Source: a virus. From it: a stretch of 24,092 nt of DNA. How positions within the stretch are numbered: the first letter of the stretch is position 1; the number at the start of each line of letters is the position of its first letter. The position numbers were made by a program, and so were the translations under genes. This document shows positions 1-6,376 of the stretch, piece by piece. The stretch covers positions 1 through 24,092 of IMG/VR virus record IMGVR_UViG_3300025853_000645; one strand, written 5' to 3'. Under the pieces are notes generated by a model that worked only from the letters and a program-made list of their open reading frames with translations, ran no database searches and was not told the DNA's origin.

Positions 1-2188
1 CCCATGTTGAACTCAGATATGAGCCAGTGCTTATTTCTAAGTCATTGTCAGCACCAAAGATAGCTTTGTCGGTATCGCCAAAAGTAACGTTATTGCCATT
101 AGAGTCTAAATCACCACCAAGTTGCGGCGAAGTATCGTCAACCAAATCCTGCATCGCAGAGTCAGCAGTCGTACCCTGAGCTGCGGTAGCGTAGTCAGCA
201 GAATCAAAGGCTTTAACTTGTGCAAGGTTAGTTACCTCGCTATCCATTAACGCACCGGCAGCTTCTACATTGGTTGCATCTGTTACGTCAGCACTGGCTT
301 CAATGCCAGATAATTTAGTTTGCTCTGCATCCGTAAATGCGTTGGTATCTGCATTAGATTCGTATGCAGTTTTAATTTCACCTGCTGTCTGATCAGCAGT
401 CGCTCCTGCCTCAATACCATCTAGCTTTGCGCCATCTACTGATACATCACGACCATCAACGGTTTCACTACCTGTCATTACGATGTTGCCACCGTTCAGA
501 GTGAAGTCACCTGTAATGGTATCGCCGGTATTTAATATGAACGCATCATCTACGTTAAAGGTAGTACCATCTAATGTAATGTTAGTACCTGCGGTATATA
601 CAGCGGTTTCAGCAATCTGAGTGAAAGTAATATCAGTGGTGCCAAAGGTAATAGTGCCGGATGTATTCATTACATACAGCTCACCTGCACCCGTATTACC
701 TTCCTTTACAAAGTAAGCATCACCTTCGCCAAGAGCGTCTTGATCTGAAGCACCATAGCTATCAGCATCAGTAGCACGAGTCAATACCCACGCAGTAGAG
801 CCATCGCCTACTGTGGTGACGGTGTAGATACCGTTTTGTGTCGCATCAGTTTGCTCATAAATGAGAACACGATCATTGAGTGACAATGCAATGCCATCGA
901 TTGTGATTGCTTCTAATGTGCCCGCATTGGTGAGAGTTGCACCTACACCATCAGTTCCGTTATCATAAGTAACCGTTAAGGCTGTTGGGGATTCAACACG
1001 AACAGGCGTATGGTAGTGAATACCTGCGGCTGCAATTGTATCTACATAAGACTTGGTGGCGGCTTGTAAAGAGCTTGTTGGATCGGCGTTTAGTGTCAAT
1101 GAACCTGTCATTGTACCGCCAGATCGAGCTAAAGCATTATCAGCTGTTGTTCCTTGAGCCGCTGTTGCATAATCAGAAGAGTCAAATGTTTTAACCTGAG
1201 CGAGATTTAACACCTCAAGGTCCATTAAGGCACCTGCGGCTTGTACGTTGGCTGTATCTGTTACATCCGCGTTAGCCTCAATACCGTCTAACTTGCTGCC
1301 ATCAGTTGAAACATTACGTCCATCAACAGTACCTGTTACAGTGATATTTCCGGGAACAGTGAGATTGTCGTTTAATGTAACATCACCTGATGAATCAACA
1401 CTTATCGCCTCAGTGGAGCCTGTTCTAATTTTTACTGATTCGCCTGTTGTGTTGGTGATATAAAAATCTGTAGTTAAAGCATTAGAAAATCCAACCGCCC
1501 CTGCAAGTGTATTTGTTAGGTCTGTAAATTGAATCTCAGCTGTATATAAACCATTAGATTCAGCAAACGTGTCATTTTTAATTTTAATTTTTGGCAGACT
1601 GCCTTGCAAAGTGATGGTGTTTTCTGCTGTAATACTGCCATCTATAACAGCATTACCAGAACTACTAATAAATGAATGCCAAGTACCACTGTCATAGATT
1701 TTTAACAAATTTGACGTGGTGTTAAAATACATAGCTCCATTAATCAGAGCATCCCCGTCATTATCCACTGTAGGGTCAGAAGACTTAGCACCTAGATAGG
1801 TGTCTTGGAATTCATCTAGGATGTCAACGAAATAGACAATAGACGATCCATCGTAATAACCAACCTTGTCATCTGTGAGATTGTACCACAAATCACCTGC
1901 ACTCAGCTCAGCAGGTTGTGTAGCAGCTACGTAGTAGTTAGCTTGGAAAGCAAGCTGTGCAACATCTAAACCACCAATGGACATAGAGGTGGCATCAATG
2001 CTATTTACATTTAAAATATCGTTGTTGTTAAAATCAACGTCATCTTGCAAGCTATTATCTTCACCCACAGGATTGTCACGATAGAGAACTTTGTTGTTCA
2101 ATTCGTCTTCAATCTGTTGGAACTTGTTGTTGATGTCGTTTACAGCCCCCACCAGAGTAGTCAGGTCTGTTATTGTTATTTTAGCCAT
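1..2188 (-). CDS. Tail fibre protein, N-terminal part (3' end outside window)
   Basis: Open on the minus strand for 729 codons from the ATG at 2188 to the left edge without a stop, so the C-terminus is missing. An AAGGA ribosome site lies just upstream of the ATG. Residues about 1-60 match the particle-anchoring N-terminus of T7-gp17-like fibres, with the signature LYRDNP followed by NSLQDDVDFNNNDILNV. The remainder is low-complexity beta-rich sequence: a KSYVDTIAAAGIHYHTPV segment common in phage fibres, DTSPQLGGDLDSNGN, and two long copies of a VDGR..DG.KLDGIEA...DSADYATAAQGTTAD unit (codons from about 288 and from about 577). Such fibres trimerise, attach to the tail and bind the host surface. 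It appears to be the first gene of the leftward late operon, next to the divergent control region. The fibre role is well supported; the receptor is unknown. Confidence 0.85.
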   Translation of the reverse strand, partial: MAKITITDLTTLVGAVNDINNKFQQIEDELNNKVLYRDNPVGEDNSLQDDVDFNNNDILNVNSIDATSMSIGGLDVAQLAFQANYYVAATQPAELSAGDLWYNLTDDKVGYYDGSSIVYFVDILDEFQDTYLGAKSSDPTVDNDGDALINGAMYFNTTSNLLKIYDSGTWHSFISSSGNAVIDGSITAENTITLQGSLPKIKIKNDTFAESNGLYTAEIQFTDLTNTLAGAVGFSNALTTDFYITNTTGESVKIRTGSTEAISVDSSGDVTLNDNLTVPGNITVTGTVDGRNVSTDGSKLDGIEANADVTDTANVQAAGALMDLEVLNLAQVKTFDSSDYATAAQGTTADNALARSGGTMTGSLTLNADPTSSLQAATKSYVDTIAAAGIHYHTPVRVESPTALTVTYDNGTDGVGATLTNAGTLEAITIDGIALSLNDRVLIYEQTDATQNGIYTVTTVGDGSTAWVLTRATDADSYGASDQDALGEGDAYFVKEGNTGAGELYVMNTSGTITFGTTDITFTQIAETAVYTAGTNITLDGTTFNVDDAFILNTGDTITGDFTLNGGNIVMTGSETVDGRDVSVDGAKLDGIEAGATADQTAGEIKTAYESNADTNAFTDAEQTKLSGIEASADVTDATNVEAAGALMDSEVTNLAQVKAFDSADYATAAQGTTADSAMQDLVDDTSPQLGGDLDSNGNNVTFGDTDKAIFGADNDLEISTGSYLSSTW
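151..460 (-). repeat. Tail-fibre internal repeat, copy B (split by an insertion)
   Basis: In-frame second copy starting at codon 577 with VDGRDVSVDGAKLDGIEA. An extra segment (ATADQTAGEIKTAYESNAD...) follows, and the repeat then resumes with ASADVTDATNVEAAGALMD and NLAQVKAFDSADYATAAQG. The extra segment relative to copy A shows how the shaft has lengthened by duplication and insertion. Confidence 0.75.
1132..1327 (-). repeat. Tail-fibre internal repeat, copy A
   Basis: In-frame coding repeat starting at codon 288. It reads VDGRNVSTDGSKLDGIEA, then ADVTDTANVQAAGALMD, then NLAQVKTFDSSDYATAAQG. It is closely similar to a second copy further downstream in the fibre (plus coordinates 151-460). 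It probably forms a repeated shaft unit produced by internal duplication. Confidence 0.8.
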
Positions 2189-2264
2189 GCCTTGTCCTTG
2201 GAAACTGAAAGCAATCAGTAGATTGTATATATATAATATATATAAATATTATAATATTTAAATA

Positions 2265-2295
2265 TATTGTTTTTCTCTAAAAAAGAAAAACAATA
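2265..2295. other. AT-rich inverted repeat in the tail-fibre leader
   Basis: A 12-bp stem (TATTGTTTTTCT paired with AGAAAAACAATA) closes a 7-base loop. It lies between the leftward promoter (2345-2373) and the tail-fibre ATG, so it would be in the 5' untranslated leader. It could be an mRNA stability or translation element. Function unknown. Confidence 0.5.
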
Positions 2296-2344
2296 AATAA
2301 TTATTATAATAATTATAATTTAAATTATTATACTCTATATAAAT

Positions 2345-2373
2345 AAGATAACAGGTAAATTACAATCTGTCAA
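2345..2373 (-). promoter_or_regulatory. Leftward sigma70-like promoter for the tail-fibre/late operon
   Basis: On the minus strand the -35 is TTGACA (2373-2368), the spacer is exactly 17 bp, and the -10 is TATCTT (2350-2345; four of six consensus bases). It faces the tail-fibre gene and would give a leader of about 150 nt. The perfect -35 and optimal spacing make it a good candidate, though whether it is early or late is not visible. Confidence 0.6.
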
Positions 2374-2526
2374 CACTTTTTTCCCAATATCCCAAAATCC
2401 CATGATTTCTAGCAGATTTTTTTTAGTTGCAATGCATTATGAATGAACACCCGACACCCCCTGTGTACCCCAACAGCCGTCTGCCAGTAAATCGGACGAC
2501 CGTCCTATATGGCAATGTCCATCAGC

Positions 2527-3256
2527 ATATTAGTATATTCGCATATTCTAATATACTATCATCATTAGCATATTATAATATTCTAATATTCTTATGAACA
2601 CCAGTATTAGAATCTGCTAATATTCTAAATTAGCATATCAGTATATTCTAATATTTGTATGTTAGTGTTCACTAACTTACTAATATGGTGTAATGCTAAT
2701 ACTCTAATATTCGCACTGGCTAATATAAGCATTCCCTAATATAAACATTTGATTATATTAGTGTTTTATAATATTATTATATTGACCTGCGGTCGGCAGT
2801 TAGTTAGTAGTTACTAATATTATTATATAATCAATTACTAATATAAAGGTATATTAGTATATGGTGATATTCTAATGTAATTGTCTATAAGAATTTGCTA
2901 ATATTCTGATATTCTAATATGATTGTGGTGTATTAGAACACACTAATATAGGGTTATAATTGGTGTATTAGTATTTGCTTATATGCTAATTGGCATGGTT
3001 TTTGACTATCCACAGGTTATTAACAGCCTAATTTAGTGTTTGCTAATGTTCTAATATGGAGCCTTGTAATCGATTCTAAGCCGTTTTTTCTCAAAAAATA
3101 GGGGGGTGTAGGGTTTGGTATTACTTTTCCGAGAAGTCGCTAAACTAACAGGTTATCCACAGATTTATTCACATGTGGATAAGTTATTCACATTTTGTGG
3201 ATAACTTTTACATACCTTATATATACATGTCAGGGTATATTAGCATTCTCTAATAT
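2527..3256. repeat. CTAATAT / ATATTAG short-repeat array (iteron-like)
   Basis: CTAATAT starts at 2548, 2583, 2617, 2648, 2680, 2704, 2720, 2736, 2814, 2838, 2898, 2914, 2943, 3051 and 3250. The inverse ATATTAG starts at 2527, 2755, 2851 and 3237. Many one-mismatch variants lie between (for example GTATTAG, CTAATGT, CTAATAC). Some copies are spaced exactly 16 bp (2704/2720/2736; 2898/2914) and others about 31-35 bp (2548 to 2680). Only sporadic copies were noticed in the coding regions. It is most likely a multi-site protein-binding array for initiation, partition or repression. Confidence 0.8.
3153..3204. promoter_or_regulatory. Cluster of five DnaA-box matches
   Basis: Nine-mers matching TTATNCACA: TTATCCACA at 3153-3161 (+), TTATTCACA at 3165-3173 (+), TTATCCACA on the minus strand at 3174-3182, TTATTCACA at 3184-3192 (+), and TTATCCACA on the minus strand at 3196-3204. 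A one-mismatch box (CTATCCACA) lies at 3006-3014. Three are the exact strong R-box of E. coli oriC. This density in 52 bp is characteristic of chromosomal and plasmid origins. DnaA binding in this phage is inferred from the sequence. Confidence 0.75.
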
Positions 3257-3301
3257 AAAATTTATTTTAGGGTCATAAAAACATTCAGTGCAAATTGCCC
3301 C

Positions 3302-3330
3302 TTGACAATCCCGAAACCCTCTTTTATATT
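3302..3330 (+). promoter_or_regulatory. Rightward early promoter P1
   Basis: The -35 is TTGACA (3302-3307), the spacer is 17 bp, and the -10 is TATATT (3325-3330; five of six). It lies about 55 bp upstream of the first rightward gene, as expected of a host sigma70 early promoter. Confidence 0.75.
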
Positions 3331-3343
3331 TATGGCCATGGAC

Positions 3344-3358
3344 GGGGCACGTCGCCCC
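3344..3358 (+). other. GGGGC hairpin in the early leader
   Basis: GGGGC, five-base loop ACGTC, GCCCC. It would be the first structure in the transcript from P1 (3302-3330). It is one of five GGGGC...GCCCC hairpins between 3.3 and 6.8 kb. No U-tract follows, so it is not a classical terminator. Confidence 0.55.
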
Positions 3359-3372
3359 TGTTTAGAATATAA

Positions 3373-3388
3373 GGAAACACTAATATGA
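3373..3388 (+). promoter_or_regulatory. Ribosome site and start, copy 1 of an exact 16-bp repeat
   Basis: GGAAACACTAATATGA combines a GGA ribosome site, one CTAATAT repeat unit and the ATG of the first gene. An identical 16-mer recurs in frame at 3487-3502. Part of the CTAATAT unit is the start codon itself, so a protein bound to this motif could also affect expression here. Confidence 0.6.
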
Positions 3389-3678
3389 ACACTAAATACC
3401 CGGACCTAAGCAATACCTTCTTTTATGATGCGTACTGGTTTAACTTCCAAATGCGTGATAACTACAGCGCACCATCTACTCCATTAGGAAACACTAATAT
3501 GAGGACCTACTACTTTTTATTTGAACTAATTGACGGTAAATACCATTTCGCTTTTGGTGATTACAATAAAGACCTTGTAAAAGATGAGGCGGCATGCCTA
3601 GACAACAAAACCAAATTAGTGCGCGGTTGGGATGAAGAAACCGACATTAACGAAATTCTAGCAGACTTAAATAAGTAA
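3385..3678 (+). CDS. Early hypothetical protein, 97 aa
   Basis: First gene of the rightward early block, behind P1. No family recognised. The sequence is rich in aromatic residues (TFFYDAYWFNF, TYYFLFEL, YHFAFGDY) with an acidic C-terminus (RGWDEETDINEILADL), suggesting a small globular alpha/beta protein. The ATG at 3385 has a GGAAAC ribosome site. The same 16-bp start context recurs at codon 39 (ATG 3499), which would give a 59-aa product starting MRTYYFLFEL. Either or both starts may be used. Being first from the origin-proximal promoter, it is probably an immediate-early product. Confidence 0.7.
   Translation: MNTKYPDLSNTFFYDAYWFNFQMRDNYSAPSTPLGNTNMRTYYFLFELIDGKYHFAFGDYNKDLVKDEAACLDNKTKLVRGWDEETDINEILADLNK
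3487..3502 (+). repeat. Internal copy 2 of the 16-bp start context
   Basis: Exact repeat of GGAAACACTAATATGA (copy 1 at 3373-3388), inside the first gene and in the same frame, so its ATG at 3499 is a possible internal start at codon 39. It suggests either a nested short isoform or a 5' extension by duplication. Confidence 0.6.
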
Positions 3679-3694
3679 ATTAGGAGATACTAAA

Positions 3695-3979
3695 ATGGCT
3701 AAAAATATCCGAATCACTAAAGCTAACCAAATCGCAGTAAATGAGATTATCAGCGTTGATAAAGAAATGAGACAATTCGAAGATTGGCGCGACAATGCGC
3801 GAGAGCGTGGTGATGAGAAACTTGCTGAGCTCTGGCAGGGTCACTATAAATCAGAGTTACGTACATGGTCCGCTATGATTAACTTGCTCGCAAAAATGAA
3901 CAACCTTAGTTTTACCGATATGGTGATGTCAGATAATTATCACACTATGCAAGATATCGCAGACGCAAACCTAGATTAA
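3695..3979 (+). CDS. Early hypothetical protein, 94 aa, predicted helical
   Basis: Good AGGAG site before the ATG. No family recognised. The composition (ITKANQIAVNEIISVDKEMRQFEDWRDNARERGDEKLAELW...) suggests a mostly alpha-helical, charged protein without transmembrane segment or cysteine. It lies 16 bp behind the first gene and ends just before promoter P2, so it belongs to the first early transcript. Confidence 0.7.
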   Translation: MAKNIRITKANQIAVNEIISVDKEMRQFEDWRDNARERGDEKLAELWQGHYKSELRTWSAMINLLAKMNNLSFTDMVMSDNYHTMQDIADANLD

Positions 3980-3982
3980 CCA

Positions 3983-4011
3983 TTGACAGGGGCAGAAATG
4001 CCCCTTACAAT
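3983..4011 (+). promoter_or_regulatory. Early promoter P2 with a hairpin filling its spacer
   Basis: TTGACA (3983-3988), 17-bp spacer (3989-4005), TACAAT (4006-4011). The spacer is almost entirely an inverted repeat: GGGGCA, GAAA tetraloop, TGCCCC. As RNA from upstream transcription this would be a stable GNRA-loop hairpin that could end or pause transcripts of the preceding gene. As DNA it could be an operator between -35 and -10. The same design recurs at 6730-6758. Confidence 0.75.
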
Positions 4012-4037
4012 AAACTTACTTTCTAACTCAAAAGAGG

Positions 4038-4049
4038 CATTTAAAAATG
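4038..4049 (+). repeat. Start-proximal motif CATTTAAAAATG, copy 1
   Basis: A 12-bp string ending in the ATG of the ArdC/papain gene. It recurs exactly at 6782-6793 and 6943-6954, each time ending in a start codon and preceded by a GGA/GAGG ribosome site. It may be a conserved translation-start cassette. Confidence 0.6.
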
Positions 4050-4736
4050 TATAAGAATTTTCTTACAGGTATTGAATACACCAACAGCAATTGGGAAACC
4101 TTAGCAGAATCAGGGTTTACTAATCCTAACTTCCTAACATTCAAGCAAGCGCAAACAGCGGGCTTGAAAATCAAAAAAGGTTCAAAGGGTATCGAGCTAA
4201 AGCGCGTTGTTATCAAAAAACAGAAAGATAAAAACGGGGTTGAGGTTGAGAAAAAACTAATCAAAAAGTTTTATGTTTTCAACCTAGAGCAGACAGAAAA
4301 GTTTGAGGAAAAGCCGGTTGAGGTTGAGCACGTTTACCCTAAGCCCGCACCAGAAACAATCACTTTCGAGCACTGCGAAAAAGAAGCTATTGATATGGGC
4401 GAGGCAAACGATTGCACAGTAAAAGCCCTAGCCATTGCCGGAAATGTAGCTTATAAGAAAGCCCACGACTATATGCGCCAAGCGGGACGCAGAATGCGCC
4501 GAGGATTGCACACTGGAGCCATTGAAAAAGGCTTTAAACTAGCGGGCTTTAAGCTTGTAAAGGTTAAGCATACAGGCAAAACAGCGACAACAATCACGAA
4601 AGATTGCGCCAAATCAAAGCGTTATGTTGCTTACACCCGAAACCATATTTTAGCAATCACTAATGGACAGGTACAGGACTGGACAGAAAATCGTCGCCAC
4701 CGTATCGAAACATTATTCGAAGTAGTAAAAGCATAA
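4047..4736 (+). CDS. ArdC-N domain fused to a papain-like cysteine peptidase domain
   Basis: Start ATG 4047 with an AGAGG site. Residues about 20-90 resemble the ArdC N-terminal ssDNA-binding domain: NFLTFKQAQTAGLKIKKGSKG (about 28-48), then KKFYVFNLEQTEKF (73-86). Residues about 108-229 resemble the papain-like domain of small phage proteins, with NDCTVKALAIA (Cys123 at a helix start), RYVAYTRNHILAI (His200) and GQVQDW (Asp211), a plausible Cys-His-Asp triad. Classical ArdC proteins join this N-domain to a zinc metallopeptidase; here a cysteine-peptidase-like domain replaces it. ArdC-N domains occur in antirestriction proteins and in phage or plasmid polyvalent proteins delivered early. A counter-defence or host-protein-processing role is inferred from domains and early position behind P2. 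Activity is not shown. Confidence 0.65.
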   Translation: MYKNFLTGIEYTNSNWETLAESGFTNPNFLTFKQAQTAGLKIKKGSKGIELKRVVIKKQKDKNGVEVEKKLIKKFYVFNLEQTEKFEEKPVEVEHVYPKPAPETITFEHCEKEAIDMGEANDCTVKALAIAGNVAYKKAHDYMRQAGRRMRRGLHTGAIEKGFKLAGFKLVKVKHTGKTATTITKDCAKSKRYVAYTRNHILAITNGQVQDWTENRRHRIETLFEVVKA

Positions 4737-4742
4737 TTAAAC

Positions 4743-4760
4743 GGGGGCAGCAATGCCCCC
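4743..4760 (+). other. GGGGGCA hairpin with GNRA loop between genes
   Basis: GGGGGCA, loop GCAA, TGCCCCC. It falls between the ArdC/papain gene and the next gene. No U-run follows, so it is an inefficient terminator at best. It may protect or separate mRNAs. It belongs to the GGGGC hairpin family of this region. Confidence 0.6.
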
Positions 4761-4779
4761 ATAAATGAGGATTAATAAA

Positions 4780-5061
4780 ATGAAATTAGCAGATATTGAA
4801 AAAATTGTTTTTGCAAGTAAAAATGAAATTGGTTTTGCCCCTGAAGCGATTGATGGTGGATATAGTGAGCGCCCAGTTTCTCATTATGAAATTTATGTTG
4901 ACGATTACAGTAGCACAAACACAAAATATATCCCTAGATTTATTAGTGTTTTTGATTGTTATGATGGTTGGGATTCTATGGATTATGAGGTAGGTGATGG
5001 CAAATATGATACCTACGCAGAAGCGTTATTTGCTTGCTATCTTGAAATTAAATGTAGTTAA
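4780..5061 (+). CDS. Early hypothetical acidic protein, 93 aa
   Basis: The start is placed at ATG 4780 (MKLADIEK), which has AGGA nine bases upstream; an in-frame ATG at 4765 lacks a site and overlaps the hairpin. No family recognised. Tyrosine- and aspartate-rich (YEIYVDDYSS, VFDCYDGWDSMDYEVGDGKYDTY), strongly acidic, soluble. Last gene of the first early block, directly before the terminator at 5077-5102. Confidence 0.7.
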   Translation: MKLADIEKIVFASKNEIGFAPEAIDGGYSERPVSHYEIYVDDYSSTNTKYIPRFISVFDCYDGWDSMDYEVGDGKYDTYAEALFACYLEIKCS

Positions 5062-5397
5062 TAATTAAATTCTAATATAGGGGCATAAGCCCCTATTTTT
5101 TTGTTTGCGTATATTAGAATATTCTAATATAATAATATACTATCATAATACTATCACAAATTAGCATTTGCTTATATTAGAATTTCCTTATATACTAATG
5201 CTGAGTATATTAGCATATTATTATATACCAATATGCCAATACAATCTATATTAGAATCTACTAATATGCTAACATATAAATAATTTATGTGAGGTATAAA
5301 TATTTTCGTATAGTAATGTAGGGTTTTCCCCTATATACCACAACCTAGAAATATATATACTTATAGTCACAAACTAACTGAACAGGAGCGTAAGCGA
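5062..5397. repeat. Noncoding 336-bp spacer with second CTAATAT/ATATTAG island
   Basis: No gene. CTAATAT starts at 5072, 5124 and 5261; ATATTAG starts at 5111, 5174, 5207 and 5248. At 5111-5130 the units form a perfect 20-bp palindrome, ATATTAGAATATTCTAATAT. The spacer also holds the terminator at 5077-5102, a small TAGGG/CCCTA hairpin (5319-5333) and AT-rich sequence that may include the promoter for the following mini-genes. With the array at 2527-3256 it brackets the first early gene block. Confidence 0.75.
5077..5102 (+). terminator. Rho-independent terminator of the first early block
   Basis: Stem ATAGGGGC (5077-5084), loop ATAA, GCCCCTAT (5089-5096), followed directly by six T residues. 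Canonical intrinsic terminator 15 bp after the stop at 5061. Overlaps the last bases of a CTAATAT unit. Confidence 0.85.
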
Positions 5398-5598
5398 ATG
5401 ATTGCATATAGATATCACTTATACGTTAAACGTATGGATTATGACGAGACCATTAACTGGGAACACGTCGCGACATTTCACAAAGCGAAAGGTGCTCGGA
5501 AATATATGAGAGCTAACAATAACTTTAATTATAGAATGGATACCGAATATACAAATGGAGATATTGACTCAATAGAATTGAACAGAGGAGACTATTAA
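5398..5598 (+). CDS. Hypothetical mini-protein, 66 aa
   Basis: AGGAG at 5384-5388, nine bases before the ATG. No family recognised. The sequence (YRYHLYVKRMDYDETINWEHVATFHKAKGARKYMRANNNF...) looks like a small beta-alpha fold with many aromatics. First gene of the second early block; its leader shares ACAAACTAAC with the leader behind promoter P3. Confidence 0.65.
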   Translation: MIAYRYHLYVKRMDYDETINWEHVATFHKAKGARKYMRANNNFNYRMDTEYTNGDIDSIELNRGDY

Positions 5599-5600
5599 AA

Positions 5601-5795
5601 ATGCGTGAAGTTAAAAGAGAATTACATATTGACAGCTTGCTAGGTTTTGAGGTTTATCAGGAATTTAATTCATCATGTAACGTGGAAAATCTATGGTATG
5701 ACAGACTAGCAAAAAATAATTCAGTGTTAACGGCTTGCCTTGTTTATAAATACAAGCATAATGGCAAGGTTATTCAAGTGATTAACTTAAAATAA
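5601..5795 (+). CDS. Hypothetical mini-protein, 64 aa
   Basis: Starts 2 bp after the previous stop with an AGAGGAG site inside the preceding gene, so translation is probably coupled. Not recognised. Ends in a short basic beta-like segment (VYKYKHNGKVIQVINLK). Two internal cysteines. No membrane segment. Confidence 0.65.
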   Translation: MREVKRELHIDSLLGFEVYQEFNSSCNVENLWYDRLAKNNSVLTACLVYKYKHNGKVIQVINLK

Positions 5796-5807
5796 AGGGT
5801 ACACCCA

Positions 5808-5978
5808 ATGAAATTAGATTCAATCAGTTATGCGGCGTTTATTGATGGTCGCGACAATGGTACAATCAAAGATACTGAACAAGAGATTGTGCGTATCGTA
5901 CAGGAACAAGAGTTAGTAAGTTATTGCAGCGAGTATGGCTGCTACACTTTCGACTATATGGATTTATGCGAGGATTAA
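5808..5978 (+). CDS. Hypothetical acidic mini-protein, 56 aa
   Basis: ATG 5808 to TAA 5978. An AGGG site lies upstream. The product begins MKLDSISYAAFIDGRDNG and ends SEYGCYTFDYMDLCED; three cysteines, strongly acidic, not recognised. Supported by tight packing (12 bp after one gene, 3 bp before the next) and by the same orientation as its neighbours. Confidence 0.6.
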   Translation: MKLDSISYAAFIDGRDNGTIKDTEQEIVRIVQEQELVSYCSEYGCYTFDYMDLCED

Positions 5979-5981
5979 TAA

Positions 5982-6140
5982 ATGAATCACTTAGAACAAA
6001 ATGATAAAATTAGGGCTTACGTTAAACAGGCAAGGGAATCAGGCGCACCCGCAAACCTAATCACTAAATATGAAATTTACGCTTGTTTTTCTGATGATGG
6101 TGCGGCATTAAAAACTTTTTACGAATGGTTGAGGAGCTAA
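5982..6140 (+). CDS. Hypothetical mini-protein, 52 aa
   Basis: ATG 5982 with GAGG in the end of the previous gene. The product (MNHLEQNDKIRAYVKQ..., ending LKTFYEWLRS) looks helical and is not recognised. The next gene follows after 4 bp. Confidence 0.6.
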   Translation: MNHLEQNDKIRAYVKQARESGAPANLITKYEIYACFSDDGAALKTFYEWLRS

Positions 6141-6144
6141 GAAA

Positions 6145-6366
6145 ATGAACTTAAAAGAATTTACTCAGGCTTTATATAAAGAATTAGCGTTTTATGGTTT
6201 TACTACTAAAGATTTTCCAAGTAGCGGACAGCTAGAGTTAATCTATCGCTATACTAAGGGAGATATCGGTGAAGCTTACGGGGTATGCTGCGATATAAAC
6301 GCGGGTTATAGCGTTGAAGAAGCTTTAGATTTAGATAACAATTATCTTGTATCACAATATAGATAA
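6145..6366 (+). CDS. Hypothetical mini-protein, 73 aa
   Basis: GGAG seven bases before the ATG, inside the previous gene's end. Mixed helical protein (MNLKEFTQALYKELAFYGFTT..., GDIGEAYGVCCDINAGYSVEEAL) with a vicinal Cys-Cys pair at about residues 48-49. Not recognised. Part of the co-oriented mini-gene run. Confidence 0.65.
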   Translation: MNLKEFTQALYKELAFYGFTTKDFPSSGQLELIYRYTKGDIGEAYGVCCDINAGYSVEEALDLDNNYLVSQYR

Positions 6367-6376
6367 GGGAAAAACA

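Larger units (their letters stand above)
2189..3384. other. 1.2-kb noncoding divergent control region, putative replication origin
   Basis: No convincing coding sequence lies between the leftward tail-fibre ATG (2188) and the rightward ATG at 3385. In order it holds A/T-only tracts (about 2226-2268 and 2292-2333), a leftward sigma70-like promoter, a mixed segment (about 2375-2520), a dense array of CTAATAT/ATATTAG repeats, five DnaA-box matches within 52 bp, and a rightward promoter with a GC hairpin behind it. Repeats plus DnaA boxes plus an AT-rich unwinding region is the architecture of iteron-type theta origins. The origin assignment is inference; the elements are read directly. Confidence 0.6.

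Noticed and set aside
985-1463. Two plus-strand reading frames of about 70 codons inside the tail-fibre region
   Set aside because: They lie antisense to the continuous tail-fibre frame, lack family features and have repetitive composition mirroring the fibre repeats.
3102-3118. G-quadruplex-like G-rich stretch near the DnaA boxes
   Set aside because: Only two runs of three or more G plus a GG are present, short of a four-run quadruplex motif.
2527-3256. CRISPR array
   Set aside because: Units are only 7 bp, in both orientations, without regular 20-40 bp repeats or unique spacers, and no cas genes are present.
4028-4264. Minus-strand frame opposite the ArdC/papain gene
   Set aside because: Overlaps a well-supported gene with promoter and ribosome site; Phe/Ser-rich shadow product.
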